A DNA stretch of 64,000 nt from Mesorhizobium sp. M1D.F.Ca.ET.043.01.1.1 (GTDB lineage Bacteria; Pseudomonadota; Alphaproteobacteria; Rhizobiales; Rhizobiaceae), in assembly GCF_003952385.1 (NCBI RefSeq), contig NZ_CP034444.1, positions 4,216,001 through 4,280,000 of the forward strand, in the 5' to 3' direction. Each line of letters starts with the position of its first letter. Position 1 is the first letter of the stretch. The notes below the pieces were generated by a model. It worked only from the letters and a program-made list of their open reading frames with translations, was not told the origin of the DNA and did no database searches. A program made the translations under genes and the position numbers. Below, piece after piece: positions 50,470-61,668 of this stretch.

Positions 50470-50976
50470 ATGGGCCGTATCGCAGCACTTACCAGAAACC
50501 CGGCGATGATCGCGCTGGTGGCGGCGCTCGCCATCACCGGTTGCGCCTCGAAGAAGACGCCGAACAGCGCGGCCGATCTTGGCCTGAACGGCGCCGGCGC
50601 CGCCACGCCCGGCTCGGCGCAGGACTTCACCGTCAACATCGGCGACCGCATCTTCTTCGACACCGACTCCTCGTCAATCCGCGCCGACGCGCAGACGACG
50701 CTTGGCCGCCAGGCACAGTGGCTCAACCAGTACAGGCAATATGCCATCGTCATCGAGGGCCATGCCGACGAGCGCGGCACGCGTGAGTACAATCTGGCGC
50801 TGGGCGCCCGCCGCGCCGCCGCCACCCGCGACTTCCTGGTTTCCAAGGGCGTCGCGGCCAACCGCCTGAAGACCATCTCCTACGGCAAGGAACGCCCGGT
50901 CGCCGTCTGCGACGACATCTCGTGCTGGTCGCAGAACCGCCGCGCCGTCACCACGCTCTCGGGCGCCGGATCCTGA
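50470..50976 (+). CDS. pal: Peptidoglycan-associated lipoprotein Pal
   Basis: A 168-residue outer-membrane lipoprotein: lipobox 'LAITGC' after MGRIAALTRNPAMIALVAA, a flexible linker, and an OmpA-like domain ('ADERGTREYNLALGARRAAATRDFLVSKGV') binding peptidoglycan. Start ATG 50470 with AAGGAGAGG upstream; the frame opens 13 codons earlier. It has a strong terminator, so cpoB is a separate transcript or depends on read-through. Confidence 0.97.
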   Translation: MGRIAALTRNPAMIALVAALAITGCASKKTPNSAADLGLNGAGAATPGSAQDFTVNIGDRIFFDTDSSSIRADAQTTLGRQAQWLNQYRQYAIVIEGHADERGTREYNLALGARRAAATRDFLVSKGVAANRLKTISYGKERPVAVCDDISCWSQNRRAVTTLSGAGS

Positions 50977-51014
50977 CGCCTCGTCTGGCTGCAAAAATAC
51001 AACATCGCGGAACG

Positions 51015-51040
51015 AAAGGCGGCCTCAGGGCCGCCTTTTT
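51015..51040 (+). terminator. Intrinsic terminator after pal
   Basis: AGGCGGCC, loop TCAG, GGCCGCCT, T5. Confidence 0.88.
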
Positions 51041-51166
51041 CATATGCGAGCGCTTGAAACAAAATTTGGCCGAAGTCTCGCGTCCTGCTAAGAGCGCGAG
51101 GGCGCTTCCTCCCATTCCGATTTGGAAAGGCGCATCAGGCCAACAGATTTCACGGCGAGAGACAGA

Positions 51167-52318
51167 ATGCATTTCAGAACGGTCCTGAGCGGCACGCTTG
51201 CGCTGCTGCTCGTATCAAGCATCGCAGGCGTCGCCGCCCCGGCGGACAGCGGGCAATCCTCGGACAGCGGGTTCACTTTCCATCTGCCGACGCTCGGCAT
51301 CTTCGGCGACAAGAAGAAGGCCGAGCCGGCGCAGATGGCGCAGCAGGACAATGCCGGCATGACCGGCCTGGAAGATCAGCTGCGCCAGATGAACGGCAAG
51401 ATCGAGGAGCTCAATTTCCAGATCCTGCAAATGCAGGAGCAGATGCGCAAGCAGCAGGAAGACAACGAGTTCCGCTTCCAGCAGCTCGAAGGCGGCTCGC
51501 AGGGCGCCAAGCCCACCGGGCAGAAGAAGTCCGAGGCCGCGCCGCAGGACGGCAACACCAGCGTTGGCGACGCAAATACAGGGGACTCGAGCACCGGCGG
51601 CGGCGGTGCCGACACCGGCGTCGCCCAAGCCCCGGCGACGCAAGCCCCGTCCGACGCTGGCGCGCAGGACGGCGGCGGCAAGAGCGTCGGCGACGTCATC
51701 GTCGAATCGCAGAGCGGCGATCCGGGCAAGCTGATCACCGGCGCGCCGCCGAAGAACTTCGGCACCATCACGGTCGACAAGAACGGCAATGTCGTCAATG
51801 CCGAGTCCGACCCGCAGGCGGGCTCGCAAGCGGAAGCTCCCGCGGCCACGGCAAACGCGCCTTCCGCCGAGACCGGCGCAAAGAGCGGCAAGGGCAAGGC
51901 CGGCGGCACGGTGATGGCTTCGCTGCCGTCGACGAACAATCCGGACGAGCTCTACCGCAACTCCTACCAGTTCATCCTGTCGGGCGATTATCCCACCGCC
52001 GAGCAGGGTTTCCGCGACCATATCTCCCGCTTCCCCAAGGACGCCAAGGCGGCGGATGCGCATTACTGGCTGGGTGAATCCCTGCTCGGCCAGCAGAAAT
52101 ACCGCGACGCGGCGGAGGTCTTCCTGGCGGCCAGCAAGGATTATCCGAAGGCCAAGAAGGCGCCCGACATGCTGCTCAAGCTCGGCGTGTCGCTGGTCGG
52201 CCTCAAGCAGAACGACGTGGCCTGCGCCACCTTCAACGAGATCGGCAAGCGCTATCCGGATGTCTCCGGCACGCTGAAAGAACGCATCAAGCAGGAAAAG
52301 GCGCTGGCGTCGTGCTAG
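51167..52318 (+). CDS. cpoB: Cell division coordinator CpoB (YbgF)
   Basis: A 383-residue periplasmic protein: signal peptide (MHFRTVLSGTLALLLVSSIAG..A), N-terminal coiled coil (about 65-105; 'LEDQLRQMNGKIEELNFQILQMQEQMRKQQE' in part), a long Gly/Ala/Asp/Ser low-complexity linker (about 115-255), and three C-terminal TPR repeats ('LYRNSYQFILSGDYPTAEQGFRDHISRFP', 'KYRDAAEVFLAASKDYPKAKKAPDMLLKLGVSLVGL'). It couples Tol-Pal to peptidoglycan synthesis. The linker is long. Start ATG 51167. Confidence 0.95.
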   Translation: MHFRTVLSGTLALLLVSSIAGVAAPADSGQSSDSGFTFHLPTLGIFGDKKKAEPAQMAQQDNAGMTGLEDQLRQMNGKIEELNFQILQMQEQMRKQQEDNEFRFQQLEGGSQGAKPTGQKKSEAAPQDGNTSVGDANTGDSSTGGGGADTGVAQAPATQAPSDAGAQDGGGKSVGDVIVESQSGDPGKLITGAPPKNFGTITVDKNGNVVNAESDPQAGSQAEAPAATANAPSAETGAKSGKGKAGGTVMASLPSTNNPDELYRNSYQFILSGDYPTAEQGFRDHISRFPKDAKAADAHYWLGESLLGQQKYRDAAEVFLAASKDYPKAKKAPDMLLKLGVSLVGLKQNDVACATFNEIGKRYPDVSGTLKERIKQEKALASC

Positions 52319-52371
52319 TGCGTTTCACCGTTTCACGGAAACGGCGAAATGCCCTATCTTCTTGTCTTTAC

Positions 52372-52414
52372 GCAATTCCGGACGGAAAACCGCTCACACT
52401 TTTCCTGGAATTGC
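52372..52414. repeat. RIME-like repeat, type A (copy 5)
   Basis: GCAATTCCGGACGG left, TTTTCCTGGAATTGC right, CGCTCA centre. A hairpin CCGTTTC-ACG-GAAACGG (52328-52344) lies between the cpoB stop and this copy, and a type B copy follows. Confidence 0.88.
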
Positions 52415-52422
52415 TCTAGCCT

Positions 52423-52468
52423 TGCATGTCGGTATCCTGAAACCGGGACCGCTTTTGGACGACATGCA
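52423..52468. repeat. RIME-like repeat, type B (copy 2)
   Basis: Arms TGCATGTCG and CGACATGCA, core CCTGAAACCGGGACCGCTTTTGG. It ends 3 bp before the tilS start codon. Confidence 0.85.
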
Positions 52469-52471
52469 CTG

Positions 52472-53863
52472 ATGCTCGACACCGAGCCTGATCTTTCGGA
52501 CCGCCTTTTTTCAGACTTCGACTTTTCCAACGGCGCCATTGCAGCCGTGTCCGGCGGCAGCGACTCGACCGCCCTTCTCTTTCTCCTCAAGCAGCACCTC
52601 GATCGAACCCTGCCCGCGGCAAGGCTGCTTGCGGTGACGATCGATCACGACCTGCGCCCAGGTTCGGCGGCCGAAGCGCAAGCGGTGGCCCGGCTCTGCG
52701 CCGGGCACGGCATCGCGCATCGCACGCTCGTCTGGTCCGGCCGCAAGCCGTCGACCGGCCTGCCCGCCGCCGCGCGCGAGGCGCGTTACCGGCTGCTCGC
52801 CGAGGCAGCGGAAGCGGAAGGCATCCGGCTCATCCTGACCGGCCACACCGCCGACGACCAGGCGGAGACCGTGCTGATGCGGCAAGCCCGTGACGAGGGG
52901 GCAAGCGAGGACGATACGCACGACGGCCGGGGCCTGGCCGGCATGGCGCCCGCCACGCTCTACGATTGGCGTACATGGATCGCCCGGCCGCTGCTCGGCA
53001 CGCGCCGCGCGGCATTGCGCGAGATGCTGAAGCGCCGCGGCATCGGCTGGGCCGAGGATCCGACCAATGTCGACCAGCGTTTCGAGCGGCCGCGCCTGCG
53101 CATGTCGCTTGCAGGCGGCGACGGCGAGGCGCGCGCTGAGCAGGCAATCGCCAAGGCCGGGCAGGCGGCCGCCGAGCGCGAGGAACTCGGCCGGCGCGCG
53201 GCCGCGCTGATCGGCGCCGTTGCCAGCAGCCCGGCCCCAGGGCTCATCCGCCTCGATCGCGCTTTCGCCGATGGCGAGGACAGCGAAGCGGCCGTCTATG
53301 CGCTGCGCATCCTGCTTGCCACGGTCGGCGGCGTCTCGTTTCTCGTCGATGAGGCGCGTTGCCGGACGCTGTTCGAGCGCCTGCGGTCCGGGGCGCTTTG
53401 CGCCACATTGTCGCGGACGGTGGTCGATGCGCGCCGGATCGGCATCTTTCTTCACCGCGAGGCCCGCGACCTGCCCGCCGTTCAGGCAGCGGACCAGGCC
53501 GTTTGGGACGGCCGGCGCAGGATCACATTGAGCGACAGATCGGACGGGTTGGTGATCGCTCCGGCGGGGTCCGCGGCGGCCAGCCGATATGCCCCGGAAG
53601 GCGATGTTCCAGCAAGCGTGCTGCGCAGGGCGCTGGCCGCGGAACCCGCGCTGTGGCGCGGCGGTGAACGCCTTGATTTTGCTGGCGGCGGCGTGACGCC
53701 GCCGGCAGCGGCGATCATCCCGGTGGTGTCACCTTTCGCGCGCTTCCTGCCGTCCTTCGATCTCAAGCCCGCGGCGGCAGTCGCCGCGCTGATCGGCGCA
53801 CCGCCGCTGCTGCCCTTGCCTTGTCGCGGCCATGATCGCGACGGAGCATGGGCGAAAGCTTAA
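52472..53863 (+). CDS. tilS: tRNA(Ile)-lysidine synthetase TilS
   Basis: A 463-residue enzyme that modifies the wobble C34 of tRNA-Ile(CAU) to lysidine, essential for AUA decoding. PP-loop ATPase motif 'AVSGGSDSTALLFLL' (SGGSDS at 27-32), then 'TIDHDLRPGSAAEA', 'GHTADDQAETVLMR', 'RPLLGTRRAALREMLKRRGIGWAEDPTN'. A C-terminal domain is present. The start is ATG 52472. The frame also runs back through the repeats, but that part is repeat-derived. No ribosome-binding site is visible, because repeat B occupies the leader. Confidence 0.93.
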   Translation: MLDTEPDLSDRLFSDFDFSNGAIAAVSGGSDSTALLFLLKQHLDRTLPAARLLAVTIDHDLRPGSAAEAQAVARLCAGHGIAHRTLVWSGRKPSTGLPAAAREARYRLLAEAAEAEGIRLILTGHTADDQAETVLMRQARDEGASEDDTHDGRGLAGMAPATLYDWRTWIARPLLGTRRAALREMLKRRGIGWAEDPTNVDQRFERPRLRMSLAGGDGEARAEQAIAKAGQAAAEREELGRRAAALIGAVASSPAPGLIRLDRAFADGEDSEAAVYALRILLATVGGVSFLVDEARCRTLFERLRSGALCATLSRTVVDARRIGIFLHREARDLPAVQAADQAVWDGRRRITLSDRSDGLVIAPAGSAAASRYAPEGDVPASVLRRALAAEPALWRGGERLDFAGGGVTPPAAAIIPVVSPFARFLPSFDLKPAAAVAALIGAPPLLPLPCRGHDRDGAWAKA

Positions 53864-53968
53864 CCGAGGCGTGCTGTTATGCTTGGCAAGGGGAGGCGCT
53901 CTCCCTATGTTAGGCCCAAGCCTCCATCACCATCGTGGGTCCGCGTGCGGACGCCAACAGGACAATAG

Positions 53969-55903
<1,935 letters not shown>

Positions 55904-55930
55904 GGTTGGTGCGCGAAAGACTGACCGAGA

Positions 55931-55959
55931 AACGCCGCGGCTTGGTCCGCGGCGTTTTT
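55931..55959 (+). terminator. Intrinsic terminator of ftsH
   Basis: AACGCCGCGG, loop CTTGGT, CCGCGGCGTT, T-run. Confidence 0.88.
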
Positions 55960-56103
55960 GTTTGGAAATTGGAGACAAGGCAAGACTTCCCTCGTCCTGG
56001 CGCCCAGATATCGCCCGACAGCAGATCCTCGGACACGCCCGAGGATGATGGCTCAACGTCTGCGGGAAAAACGGTGAACCGCCTTATCCGCCGTATTCGA
56101 TTT

Positions 56104-56562
56104 TTATGATTCAGCTTTCAGCCGCGCATTGCAGAGGCTGTAGTAACCGCCGCCCTTCTGGATCCAGCGAAGGCCGTTCAATGTACCCGCCTCCTTGTTG
56201 TCGTGGTAACCCTGCAGGCAGGTCTTCATCCGGGCCTTCGCGGGCTTTTCGGTCTTGAACTCGGCGGCGAGGGTGGTCGGGAATGTCACGCCCGCCGGCG
56301 CTACAGTGGGGGCGACCGCCGCGCTGGTTTCCTTTTTCTGCTGCTCTGCGGTTTTGACCGTATCCGCGCTGACGCTCTCCGCGGCGGACGTCGCGCATTT
56401 CTCCTTGCGAAAAGCGGCCCAGTCCATGCCGTTCAGAGTGCCGCCTTCCTTGGCTGCACGATAGGTCTCGCCGCATTCCTTCATCGTCAGTGCGCTTGCA
56501 GGTGCGGTGCTCCAAGCGACTACTGCCGTCACAGCCAACGCCGCCAATTTCAAACTGAACAT
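56104..56562 (-). CDS. Exported Cys-repeat protein (two repeats), paralog of 56803 gene
   Basis: A 152-residue exported protein: signal peptide (MFSLKLAALAVTAVVAWSTAPASA), then a repeat 'LTMKECGETYRAAKEGGTLNGMDWAAFRKEKCA' (in part) and a C-terminal variant 'MKTCLQGYHDNKEAGTLNGLRWIQKGGGYYSLCN'. The repeat has two Cys about 30 residues apart, likely disulfide-bonded. Family unknown to me; it loosely recalls PsiF-type repeats. ATG 56562 follows GGGAGGG. The neighbour upstream is the larger paralog with two extra repeats. Confidence 0.75.
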   Translation of the reverse strand: MFSLKLAALAVTAVVAWSTAPASALTMKECGETYRAAKEGGTLNGMDWAAFRKEKCATSAAESVSADTVKTAEQQKKETSAAVAPTVAPAGVTFPTTLAAEFKTEKPAKARMKTCLQGYHDNKEAGTLNGLRWIQKGGGYYSLCNARLKAES

Positions 56563-56744
56563 AAGACCCTCCCGATTGATAATAGGTTGATGTCTTTTTG
56601 TATACTGTTTGTTCCCGATATGTTCAACTAGAATCTTTGCGACTACCGATAAGCCTGGCGGTGGGCAGTGTGGGAGAGAATCGATGATGCCGACAGTCCC
56701 GCGATATGCAGATGCGAGCAAGGCCGCGGGCGTCTTCGCGCGCA

Positions 56745-56782
56745 ACAAAAAGCCCGCGCATCTTGCGATGCGCGGGCCTTTT
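56745..56782 (-). terminator. Terminator of the 56803 gene
   Basis: On the minus strand GGCCCGCGCATC, loop GCAA, GATGCGCGGGC followed by TTTTTG. It separates the two paralogs into different transcripts. Confidence 0.85.
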
Positions 56783-56802
56783 CTCTTCGAATAATTAGGC
56801 GA

Positions 56803-57654
56803 TCAGCTCTTCAGCTTGGCGTTGCAGAGGCTGTAGAAGCCGCCGCCCTTCTGGATCCACTTCAGGCCGTTCAGCGTGTTGGCGTCCTTGTTGGCATAGT
56901 ACTGCTCGAGGCAGGTATGCATGCGGCCCTTGGCCGGGGTCTCGGTGGCGAACTTGGGCGAGATGGCGGTCGGGAAGGTCACGCCCTTCGGCGCAGCTGC
57001 GGTCGGCTTCGCCGGCTCCTTGGTGAAAGTCGCCTCGGTCGGGGCCGGCACGGTGTCGTCGTCGGCGGCGTCGGCACCGCATTCGGCCTTGCGGAAGTCG
57101 TTCCACTTCATGCCGTTCAGCTTGTTGGCGGTCTTGGCTGCCTGATACTTGGTGCTGCACTCGGCCATGCTCAGGCCCTTGCCGCCTTCAGCCGCCGTCG
57201 TGGCGGTCTTGGTCGCCTTGGCAGGCTTGGTGTCGGTCGCCGCCGCGGTGGCGCCGGCCGCGCATTCGGTCTTGCGGAAGTCGTTCCATTTCATGCCGTT
57301 CAGCGTGCCCGCGGCCTTCGCGGCCTGGTACTTGGCGCTGCATTCCTTGGCGGTCAGCCCCTTGGCGGAGCTGTCGGCGGTTGCCGCGGCGGTCGACTCC
57401 TTGGCCTTCTTGGCCGGCTTGGTTTCAGCCGCCTTGGTGTCGGTCGCGGCCTTGGTGTCGGTCGCTGCGGAGGCGTCGCTGCCGCACTCGGCCTTGCGGA
57501 ACTGGTTCCAGGTCTGGCCATTCAGCGTTCCGGCGTCCTTGGCCGCGTTGTACTTGGTGCTGCACTCGGCCATGGTCAGCGCGTTGGCCGGCGCCGCCAC
57601 GAAAAAGGCTGCGACGGCGAGGCCCGTCAATGTTGCAAGTCTATGAATAAGCAT
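56803..57654 (-). CDS. Exported Cys-repeat protein (four repeats)
   Basis: A 283-residue exported protein. Signal peptide from ATG 57654 (MLIHRLATLTGLAVAAFFVAAPANA) with AAGGGAGAA upstream. Three repeats of the form 'L(T/S)MAECSTKYQAAK..LNGMKWNDFRKAEC' and a terminal 'MHTCLEQYYANKDANTLNGLKWIQKGGGFYSLCN' are separated by Lys/Ala/Thr-rich linkers ('ATDTKAATDTKAAETKPAKKAK'). Each repeat carries two Cys. The linkers resemble wall-associated tails. Unknown function; extracytoplasmic, possibly binding peptidoglycan or metal. Confidence 0.75.
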   Translation of the reverse strand: MLIHRLATLTGLAVAAFFVAAPANALTMAECSTKYNAAKDAGTLNGQTWNQFRKAECGSDASAATDTKAATDTKAAETKPAKKAKESTAAATADSSAKGLTAKECSAKYQAAKAAGTLNGMKWNDFRKTECAAGATAAATDTKPAKATKTATTAAEGGKGLSMAECSTKYQAAKTANKLNGMKWNDFRKAECGADAADDDTVPAPTEATFTKEPAKPTAAAPKGVTFPTAISPKFATETPAKGRMHTCLEQYYANKDANTLNGLKWIQKGGGFYSLCNAKLKS

Positions 57655-58022
57655 GGCGTTTCTCCCTTGCTGCCGCCAGGTGGTGTCCCTATACCAAATC
57701 AATAGCTCTCAACTTCCGACTGCGCCAGATGCTTCCGGCACGGATGGCGTCACAAAGTGTGTTCCTCCCGACAAGGTGATGAATTGCTTGGCGTCGGCTG
57801 CGAAAACAAGGTTTTGCCCGGCGACCTTGGGCAGAAAAGCTCGCTCCGGCTGGTATATTGCCGCTACAGTCAGAGGTCGTGGTAGGCTGTCGAATCACTT
57901 GAACCGCCCGCGACAATGATTTTCTAAGGAATGGTAATATATAATCACGAAATGTGATGATCGGATGCGGCCCAATTGTGGCAATACGGACGGCTGAAAA
58001 ACCGACGGGGACATTGGCAGGC
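57655..58022 (+). other. Intergenic region upstream of glmM
   Basis: 368 bp with no gene. It holds the promoter of the divergent Cys-repeat gene and of glmM. A consensus TATAAT lies at 57940-57945, partly overlapping a small inverted repeat ATCAC-GAAAT-GTGAT (57944-57958). No clear -35 is seen. Confidence 0.4.
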
Positions 58023-59375
<1,353 letters not shown>

Positions 59376-59404
59376 CGAAGGCCGAAGCAAAGCTGGTCGC
59401 CTGG

Positions 59405-59429
59405 AAGCCCGCCGCCCGGCGGGCTTTTT
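59405..59429 (+). terminator. Intrinsic terminator of glmM
   Basis: AAGCCCGCC, loop GCCC, GGCGGGCTT, T-run. Confidence 0.88.
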
Positions 59430-59499
59430 CGTGCGCGCACGCCGGCCGGACAACGGAATGCTCTCTAAAATTGTATAGATTCGTGGTTAATCGGTACGG

Positions 59500-59514
59500 T
59501 TAAACGGCTTTTAA
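59500..59514 (+). promoter_or_regulatory. CtrA-type box upstream of first outer-membrane protein gene
   Basis: TTAAACGGCTTTTAA (TTAA-N7-TTAA), 74 bp before the start codon, preceded by a further TTAA 9 bp upstream. CtrA is the likely ligand. Confidence 0.7.
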
Positions 59515-59588
59515 CCTTTGCAATTCATTATCCACGCCGAGGTTCATCTTCGGGCGGTGTCGTCCCGAGGCTTCTTAGGGGTGACAGC

Positions 59589-60407
59589 ATGTTGAATACA
59601 GCAAGAATGGCATTGTTTGCCGCGCTGTTTGCGGGGGTGGCCGGACCGGCGCTCGCCGCCGACCTCGCGGAACCGCCTCCGGTCGAGGAGGCGCCGCCGC
59701 CCGTCGTCGAGGCTCAGCCGGTCGATGTCGGCGGCTGGTACATCCGCGGCGACATCGACTATCACTGGTCGAATTTGGGCAGCATCGACTACATCACCTA
59801 CGGCCCGCCGCCCGGCACCAACGATTTCGATTTCGGCGACCTGAAGAGCGGGTTCTCGGTCGGCGCCGGCGTCGGCTACAAGATCAATGATTATCTCCGT
59901 ACTGATCTGACTGCCGACTACTGGTTCAAGTCGGATTTCAACGGCCAGACCTCGGATCTCGTCACGACATCGACCGAGGTGTCGAGGATGAGCGCCTTGC
60001 TGCTGCTGGCCAATGCCTATGTGGATATCGGCACGTGGCACGGCATCACGCCTTATGTCGGCGCCGGCATCGGCGGCGCAAGGATCAAGTGGGATACGGT
60101 GCGCGATCCCAATACCACCGAAACCAACCCCGGGTCGTCCAACTGGCGCTTCGCCTACGCGCTCATGGCAGGCGCTTCCTACTGCCTCACAGACAAGATC
60201 ATCCTCGATGCGGGCTATCGCTTCACTCACATCCAGGGTGGGCGCATGTTCGAATTCGATACGACCAGCTCCGGACCGGGTTTCGACCACGGCCTCAACA
60301 CGCATGAAGTGCGCGGCGGTCTGCGCTATCAGTTTGGCGGCAATAATGGCTGCGCCGCGCCGGTGGTTGCCTATCAGCCTGAGCCGGAGCCGATCTACAC
60401 CAAGTAG
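59589..60407 (+). CDS. Outer-membrane beta-barrel protein (Omp25/Omp31-like)
   Basis: A 272-residue protein: signal peptide (MLNTARMALFAALFAGVAGPALAA), Pro/Glu-rich spacer (EPPPVEEAPPPVVEAQP), then an 8-stranded barrel ('GGWYIRGDIDYHWSN', 'SVGAGVGYKINDYLRTDLTADYWF', 'ITPYVGAGIGGARIKW', ending 'HEVRGGLRYQFGG'). It ends with a Pro-rich tail (YQPEPEPIYTK), so the last residue is not the usual Phe. It is probably a surface-exposed rhizobial Omp. A second similar gene follows. Confidence 0.85.
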   Translation: MLNTARMALFAALFAGVAGPALAADLAEPPPVEEAPPPVVEAQPVDVGGWYIRGDIDYHWSNLGSIDYITYGPPPGTNDFDFGDLKSGFSVGAGVGYKINDYLRTDLTADYWFKSDFNGQTSDLVTTSTEVSRMSALLLLANAYVDIGTWHGITPYVGAGIGGARIKWDTVRDPNTTETNPGSSNWRFAYALMAGASYCLTDKIILDAGYRFTHIQGGRMFEFDTTSSGPGFDHGLNTHEVRGGLRYQFGGNNGCAAPVVAYQPEPEPIYTK

Positions 60408-60430
60408 TCTCTTCCGCGTCCTGAAATTTG

Positions 60431-60464
60431 CGAGCCGCCCGGCGCCAGCCGGGCGGCTTCCGTT
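60431..60464 (+). terminator. GC stem-loop after first Omp gene
   Basis: GAGCCGCCCGGC, short loop, GCCGGGCGGCTTC. No T-run, so a weak terminator. Confidence 0.5.
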
Positions 60465-60518
60465 TGTGAGCCGCCGGTAAAATCTCATCGAAATCAATTC
60501 GGTAACCGCTTGTTATCC

Positions 60519-60533
60519 TTAACCGGCACTTAA
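60519..60533 (+). promoter_or_regulatory. CtrA-type box upstream of second outer-membrane protein gene
   Basis: TTAACCGGCACTTAA (TTAA-N7-TTAA) followed after 9 bp by another TTAA (60543-60546). 80 bp before the start codon. The spacing mirrors that at 59500. Confidence 0.72.
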
Positions 60534-60613
60534 CCACTATGGTTAACAATGCTCCCTGAAACGGCAGCTGTGCTCGCGTTCGCGACTGGCGCCAACTTCA
60601 GGAGCCGGGGACC

Positions 60614-61474
60614 ATGACATCAAAATCGCGTATCGCACTGGCGCTCGCCGCAATCGTGCTGATGCCGGCGACACAGGCGGTGTCGGCCGACTACGACCCG
60701 CCGATCTATGTCGACCAGGCGCCGGACTACCAGCCGGTCGAGGTGGGCTCGGGCTGGTACCTGCGCGGCGACGTCGGCTACGCCTTCAGCAATCCGTTCA
60801 AGCACGAGGAAGTATCGTCAGGTCCGCTCAACACATTTTCCGACGAGTCCAGCCTGTTCAGCGGCAGCATCGGCATGGGCTATCACTTCAACGACTATCT
60901 TCGGGTCGAGTTGAACGGCGGAATCCTGCCGACCGACAAATTCGCGGCGAGTGAAAAGCTCGGAGCAACCTGCGACGGGCACACGCTTGTCGACGACGGT
61001 TTCGGAACGATCAATTCCGTGCCGGCCAGCCAGGCCTGCGATCTCTCCGACAACGCCTCCAACAAGGGCTACAGCATCATGGCCAACGGCTATGTTGACC
61101 TGGGCACCTATGTCGGGCTCACGCCCTATATCGGCGGCGGCATCGGTGTCGCCTACAACAAATACTACAGAAGCATCGGCGCACGCGACTGCGTGGAAGT
61201 CCCGACCAACAACGCCGGCACGGGGGGATTCTTCTGCGACGATCCTGCCGGCTATGAAGGACAGACCGACACTGCGGCCAAGTTCAATCTCGCCTATTCG
61301 ATCGGCGCGGGCCTGTCCTACCAAGTCACCAAGAATGTCTCCGTCGATCTCGGCTACGAGTATTTTTCGGTGCCGGGCGCCAAATACGTCGCCTATGACG
61401 GCGGCGCTTTCAACATCCGCAAGGGCATCGATTATCAGACGGTCAAGCTCGGGCTGCGCTACGATCTCTGGTGA
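60614..61474 (+). CDS. Outer-membrane beta-barrel protein
   Basis: A 286-residue barrel: signal peptide (MTSKSRIALALAAIVLMPATQAVSA), N-terminal 'SGWYLRGDVGYAFSN', repeating amphipathic strands ('GMGYHFNDYLRVELNGG', 'VGLTPYIGGGIGVAYNKYY'), and a terminal strand 'VKLGLRYDLW' ending in Trp, as expected for BAM-recognised barrels. Cys-containing loops (TCDGHT, ACDLSD, FFCDD) suggest a disulfide. Related to but diverged from the preceding gene. Confidence 0.87.
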   Translation: MTSKSRIALALAAIVLMPATQAVSADYDPPIYVDQAPDYQPVEVGSGWYLRGDVGYAFSNPFKHEEVSSGPLNTFSDESSLFSGSIGMGYHFNDYLRVELNGGILPTDKFAASEKLGATCDGHTLVDDGFGTINSVPASQACDLSDNASNKGYSIMANGYVDLGTYVGLTPYIGGGIGVAYNKYYRSIGARDCVEVPTNNAGTGGFFCDDPAGYEGQTDTAAKFNLAYSIGAGLSYQVTKNVSVDLGYEYFSVPGAKYVAYDGGAFNIRKGIDYQTVKLGLRYDLW

Positions 61475-61497
61475 GAAACGAAAGTCCGGAAATGTCG

Positions 61498-61521
61498 ACG
61501 GCGGATCCAGCGATCCGCCGT
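61498..61521 (+). terminator. Stem-loop after second Omp gene
   Basis: ACGGCGGATC, loop CAGC, GATCCGCCGT, followed by TGTCGTTTC. Moderate terminator. Confidence 0.65.
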
Positions 61522-61617
61522 TGTCGTTTCACCGTGTAGTGAAAAACCTGACGAATATCCTGCCAGCGACAAAAACTTTGCTCTTGACGCCGAAAGGCTG
61601 AAAGAATATCGCCGTCC

Positions 61618-61668
61618 GTGGGCCACCCCTCCCCAACGAGGGGCCACTATCTGGAAGGATAGACCACG
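61618..61668 (+). promoter_or_regulatory. serC leader RNA (serC motif)
   Basis: Two hairpins directly before the serC ATG: CCCCT..AGGGG (about 61626-61643) and CTATC-TGGAAG-GATAG (61647-61662), the latter with the Shine-Dalgarno GGAAGG in its loop. This matches the alphaproteobacterial serC RNA motif, a predicted cis-regulatory element. How it senses its signal is not known. Confidence 0.8.

Noticed and set aside
52349..52471. Upstream extension of tilS
   Set aside because: These codons come from RIME-like repeats; the TilS family N-terminus starts near the 52472 ATG.
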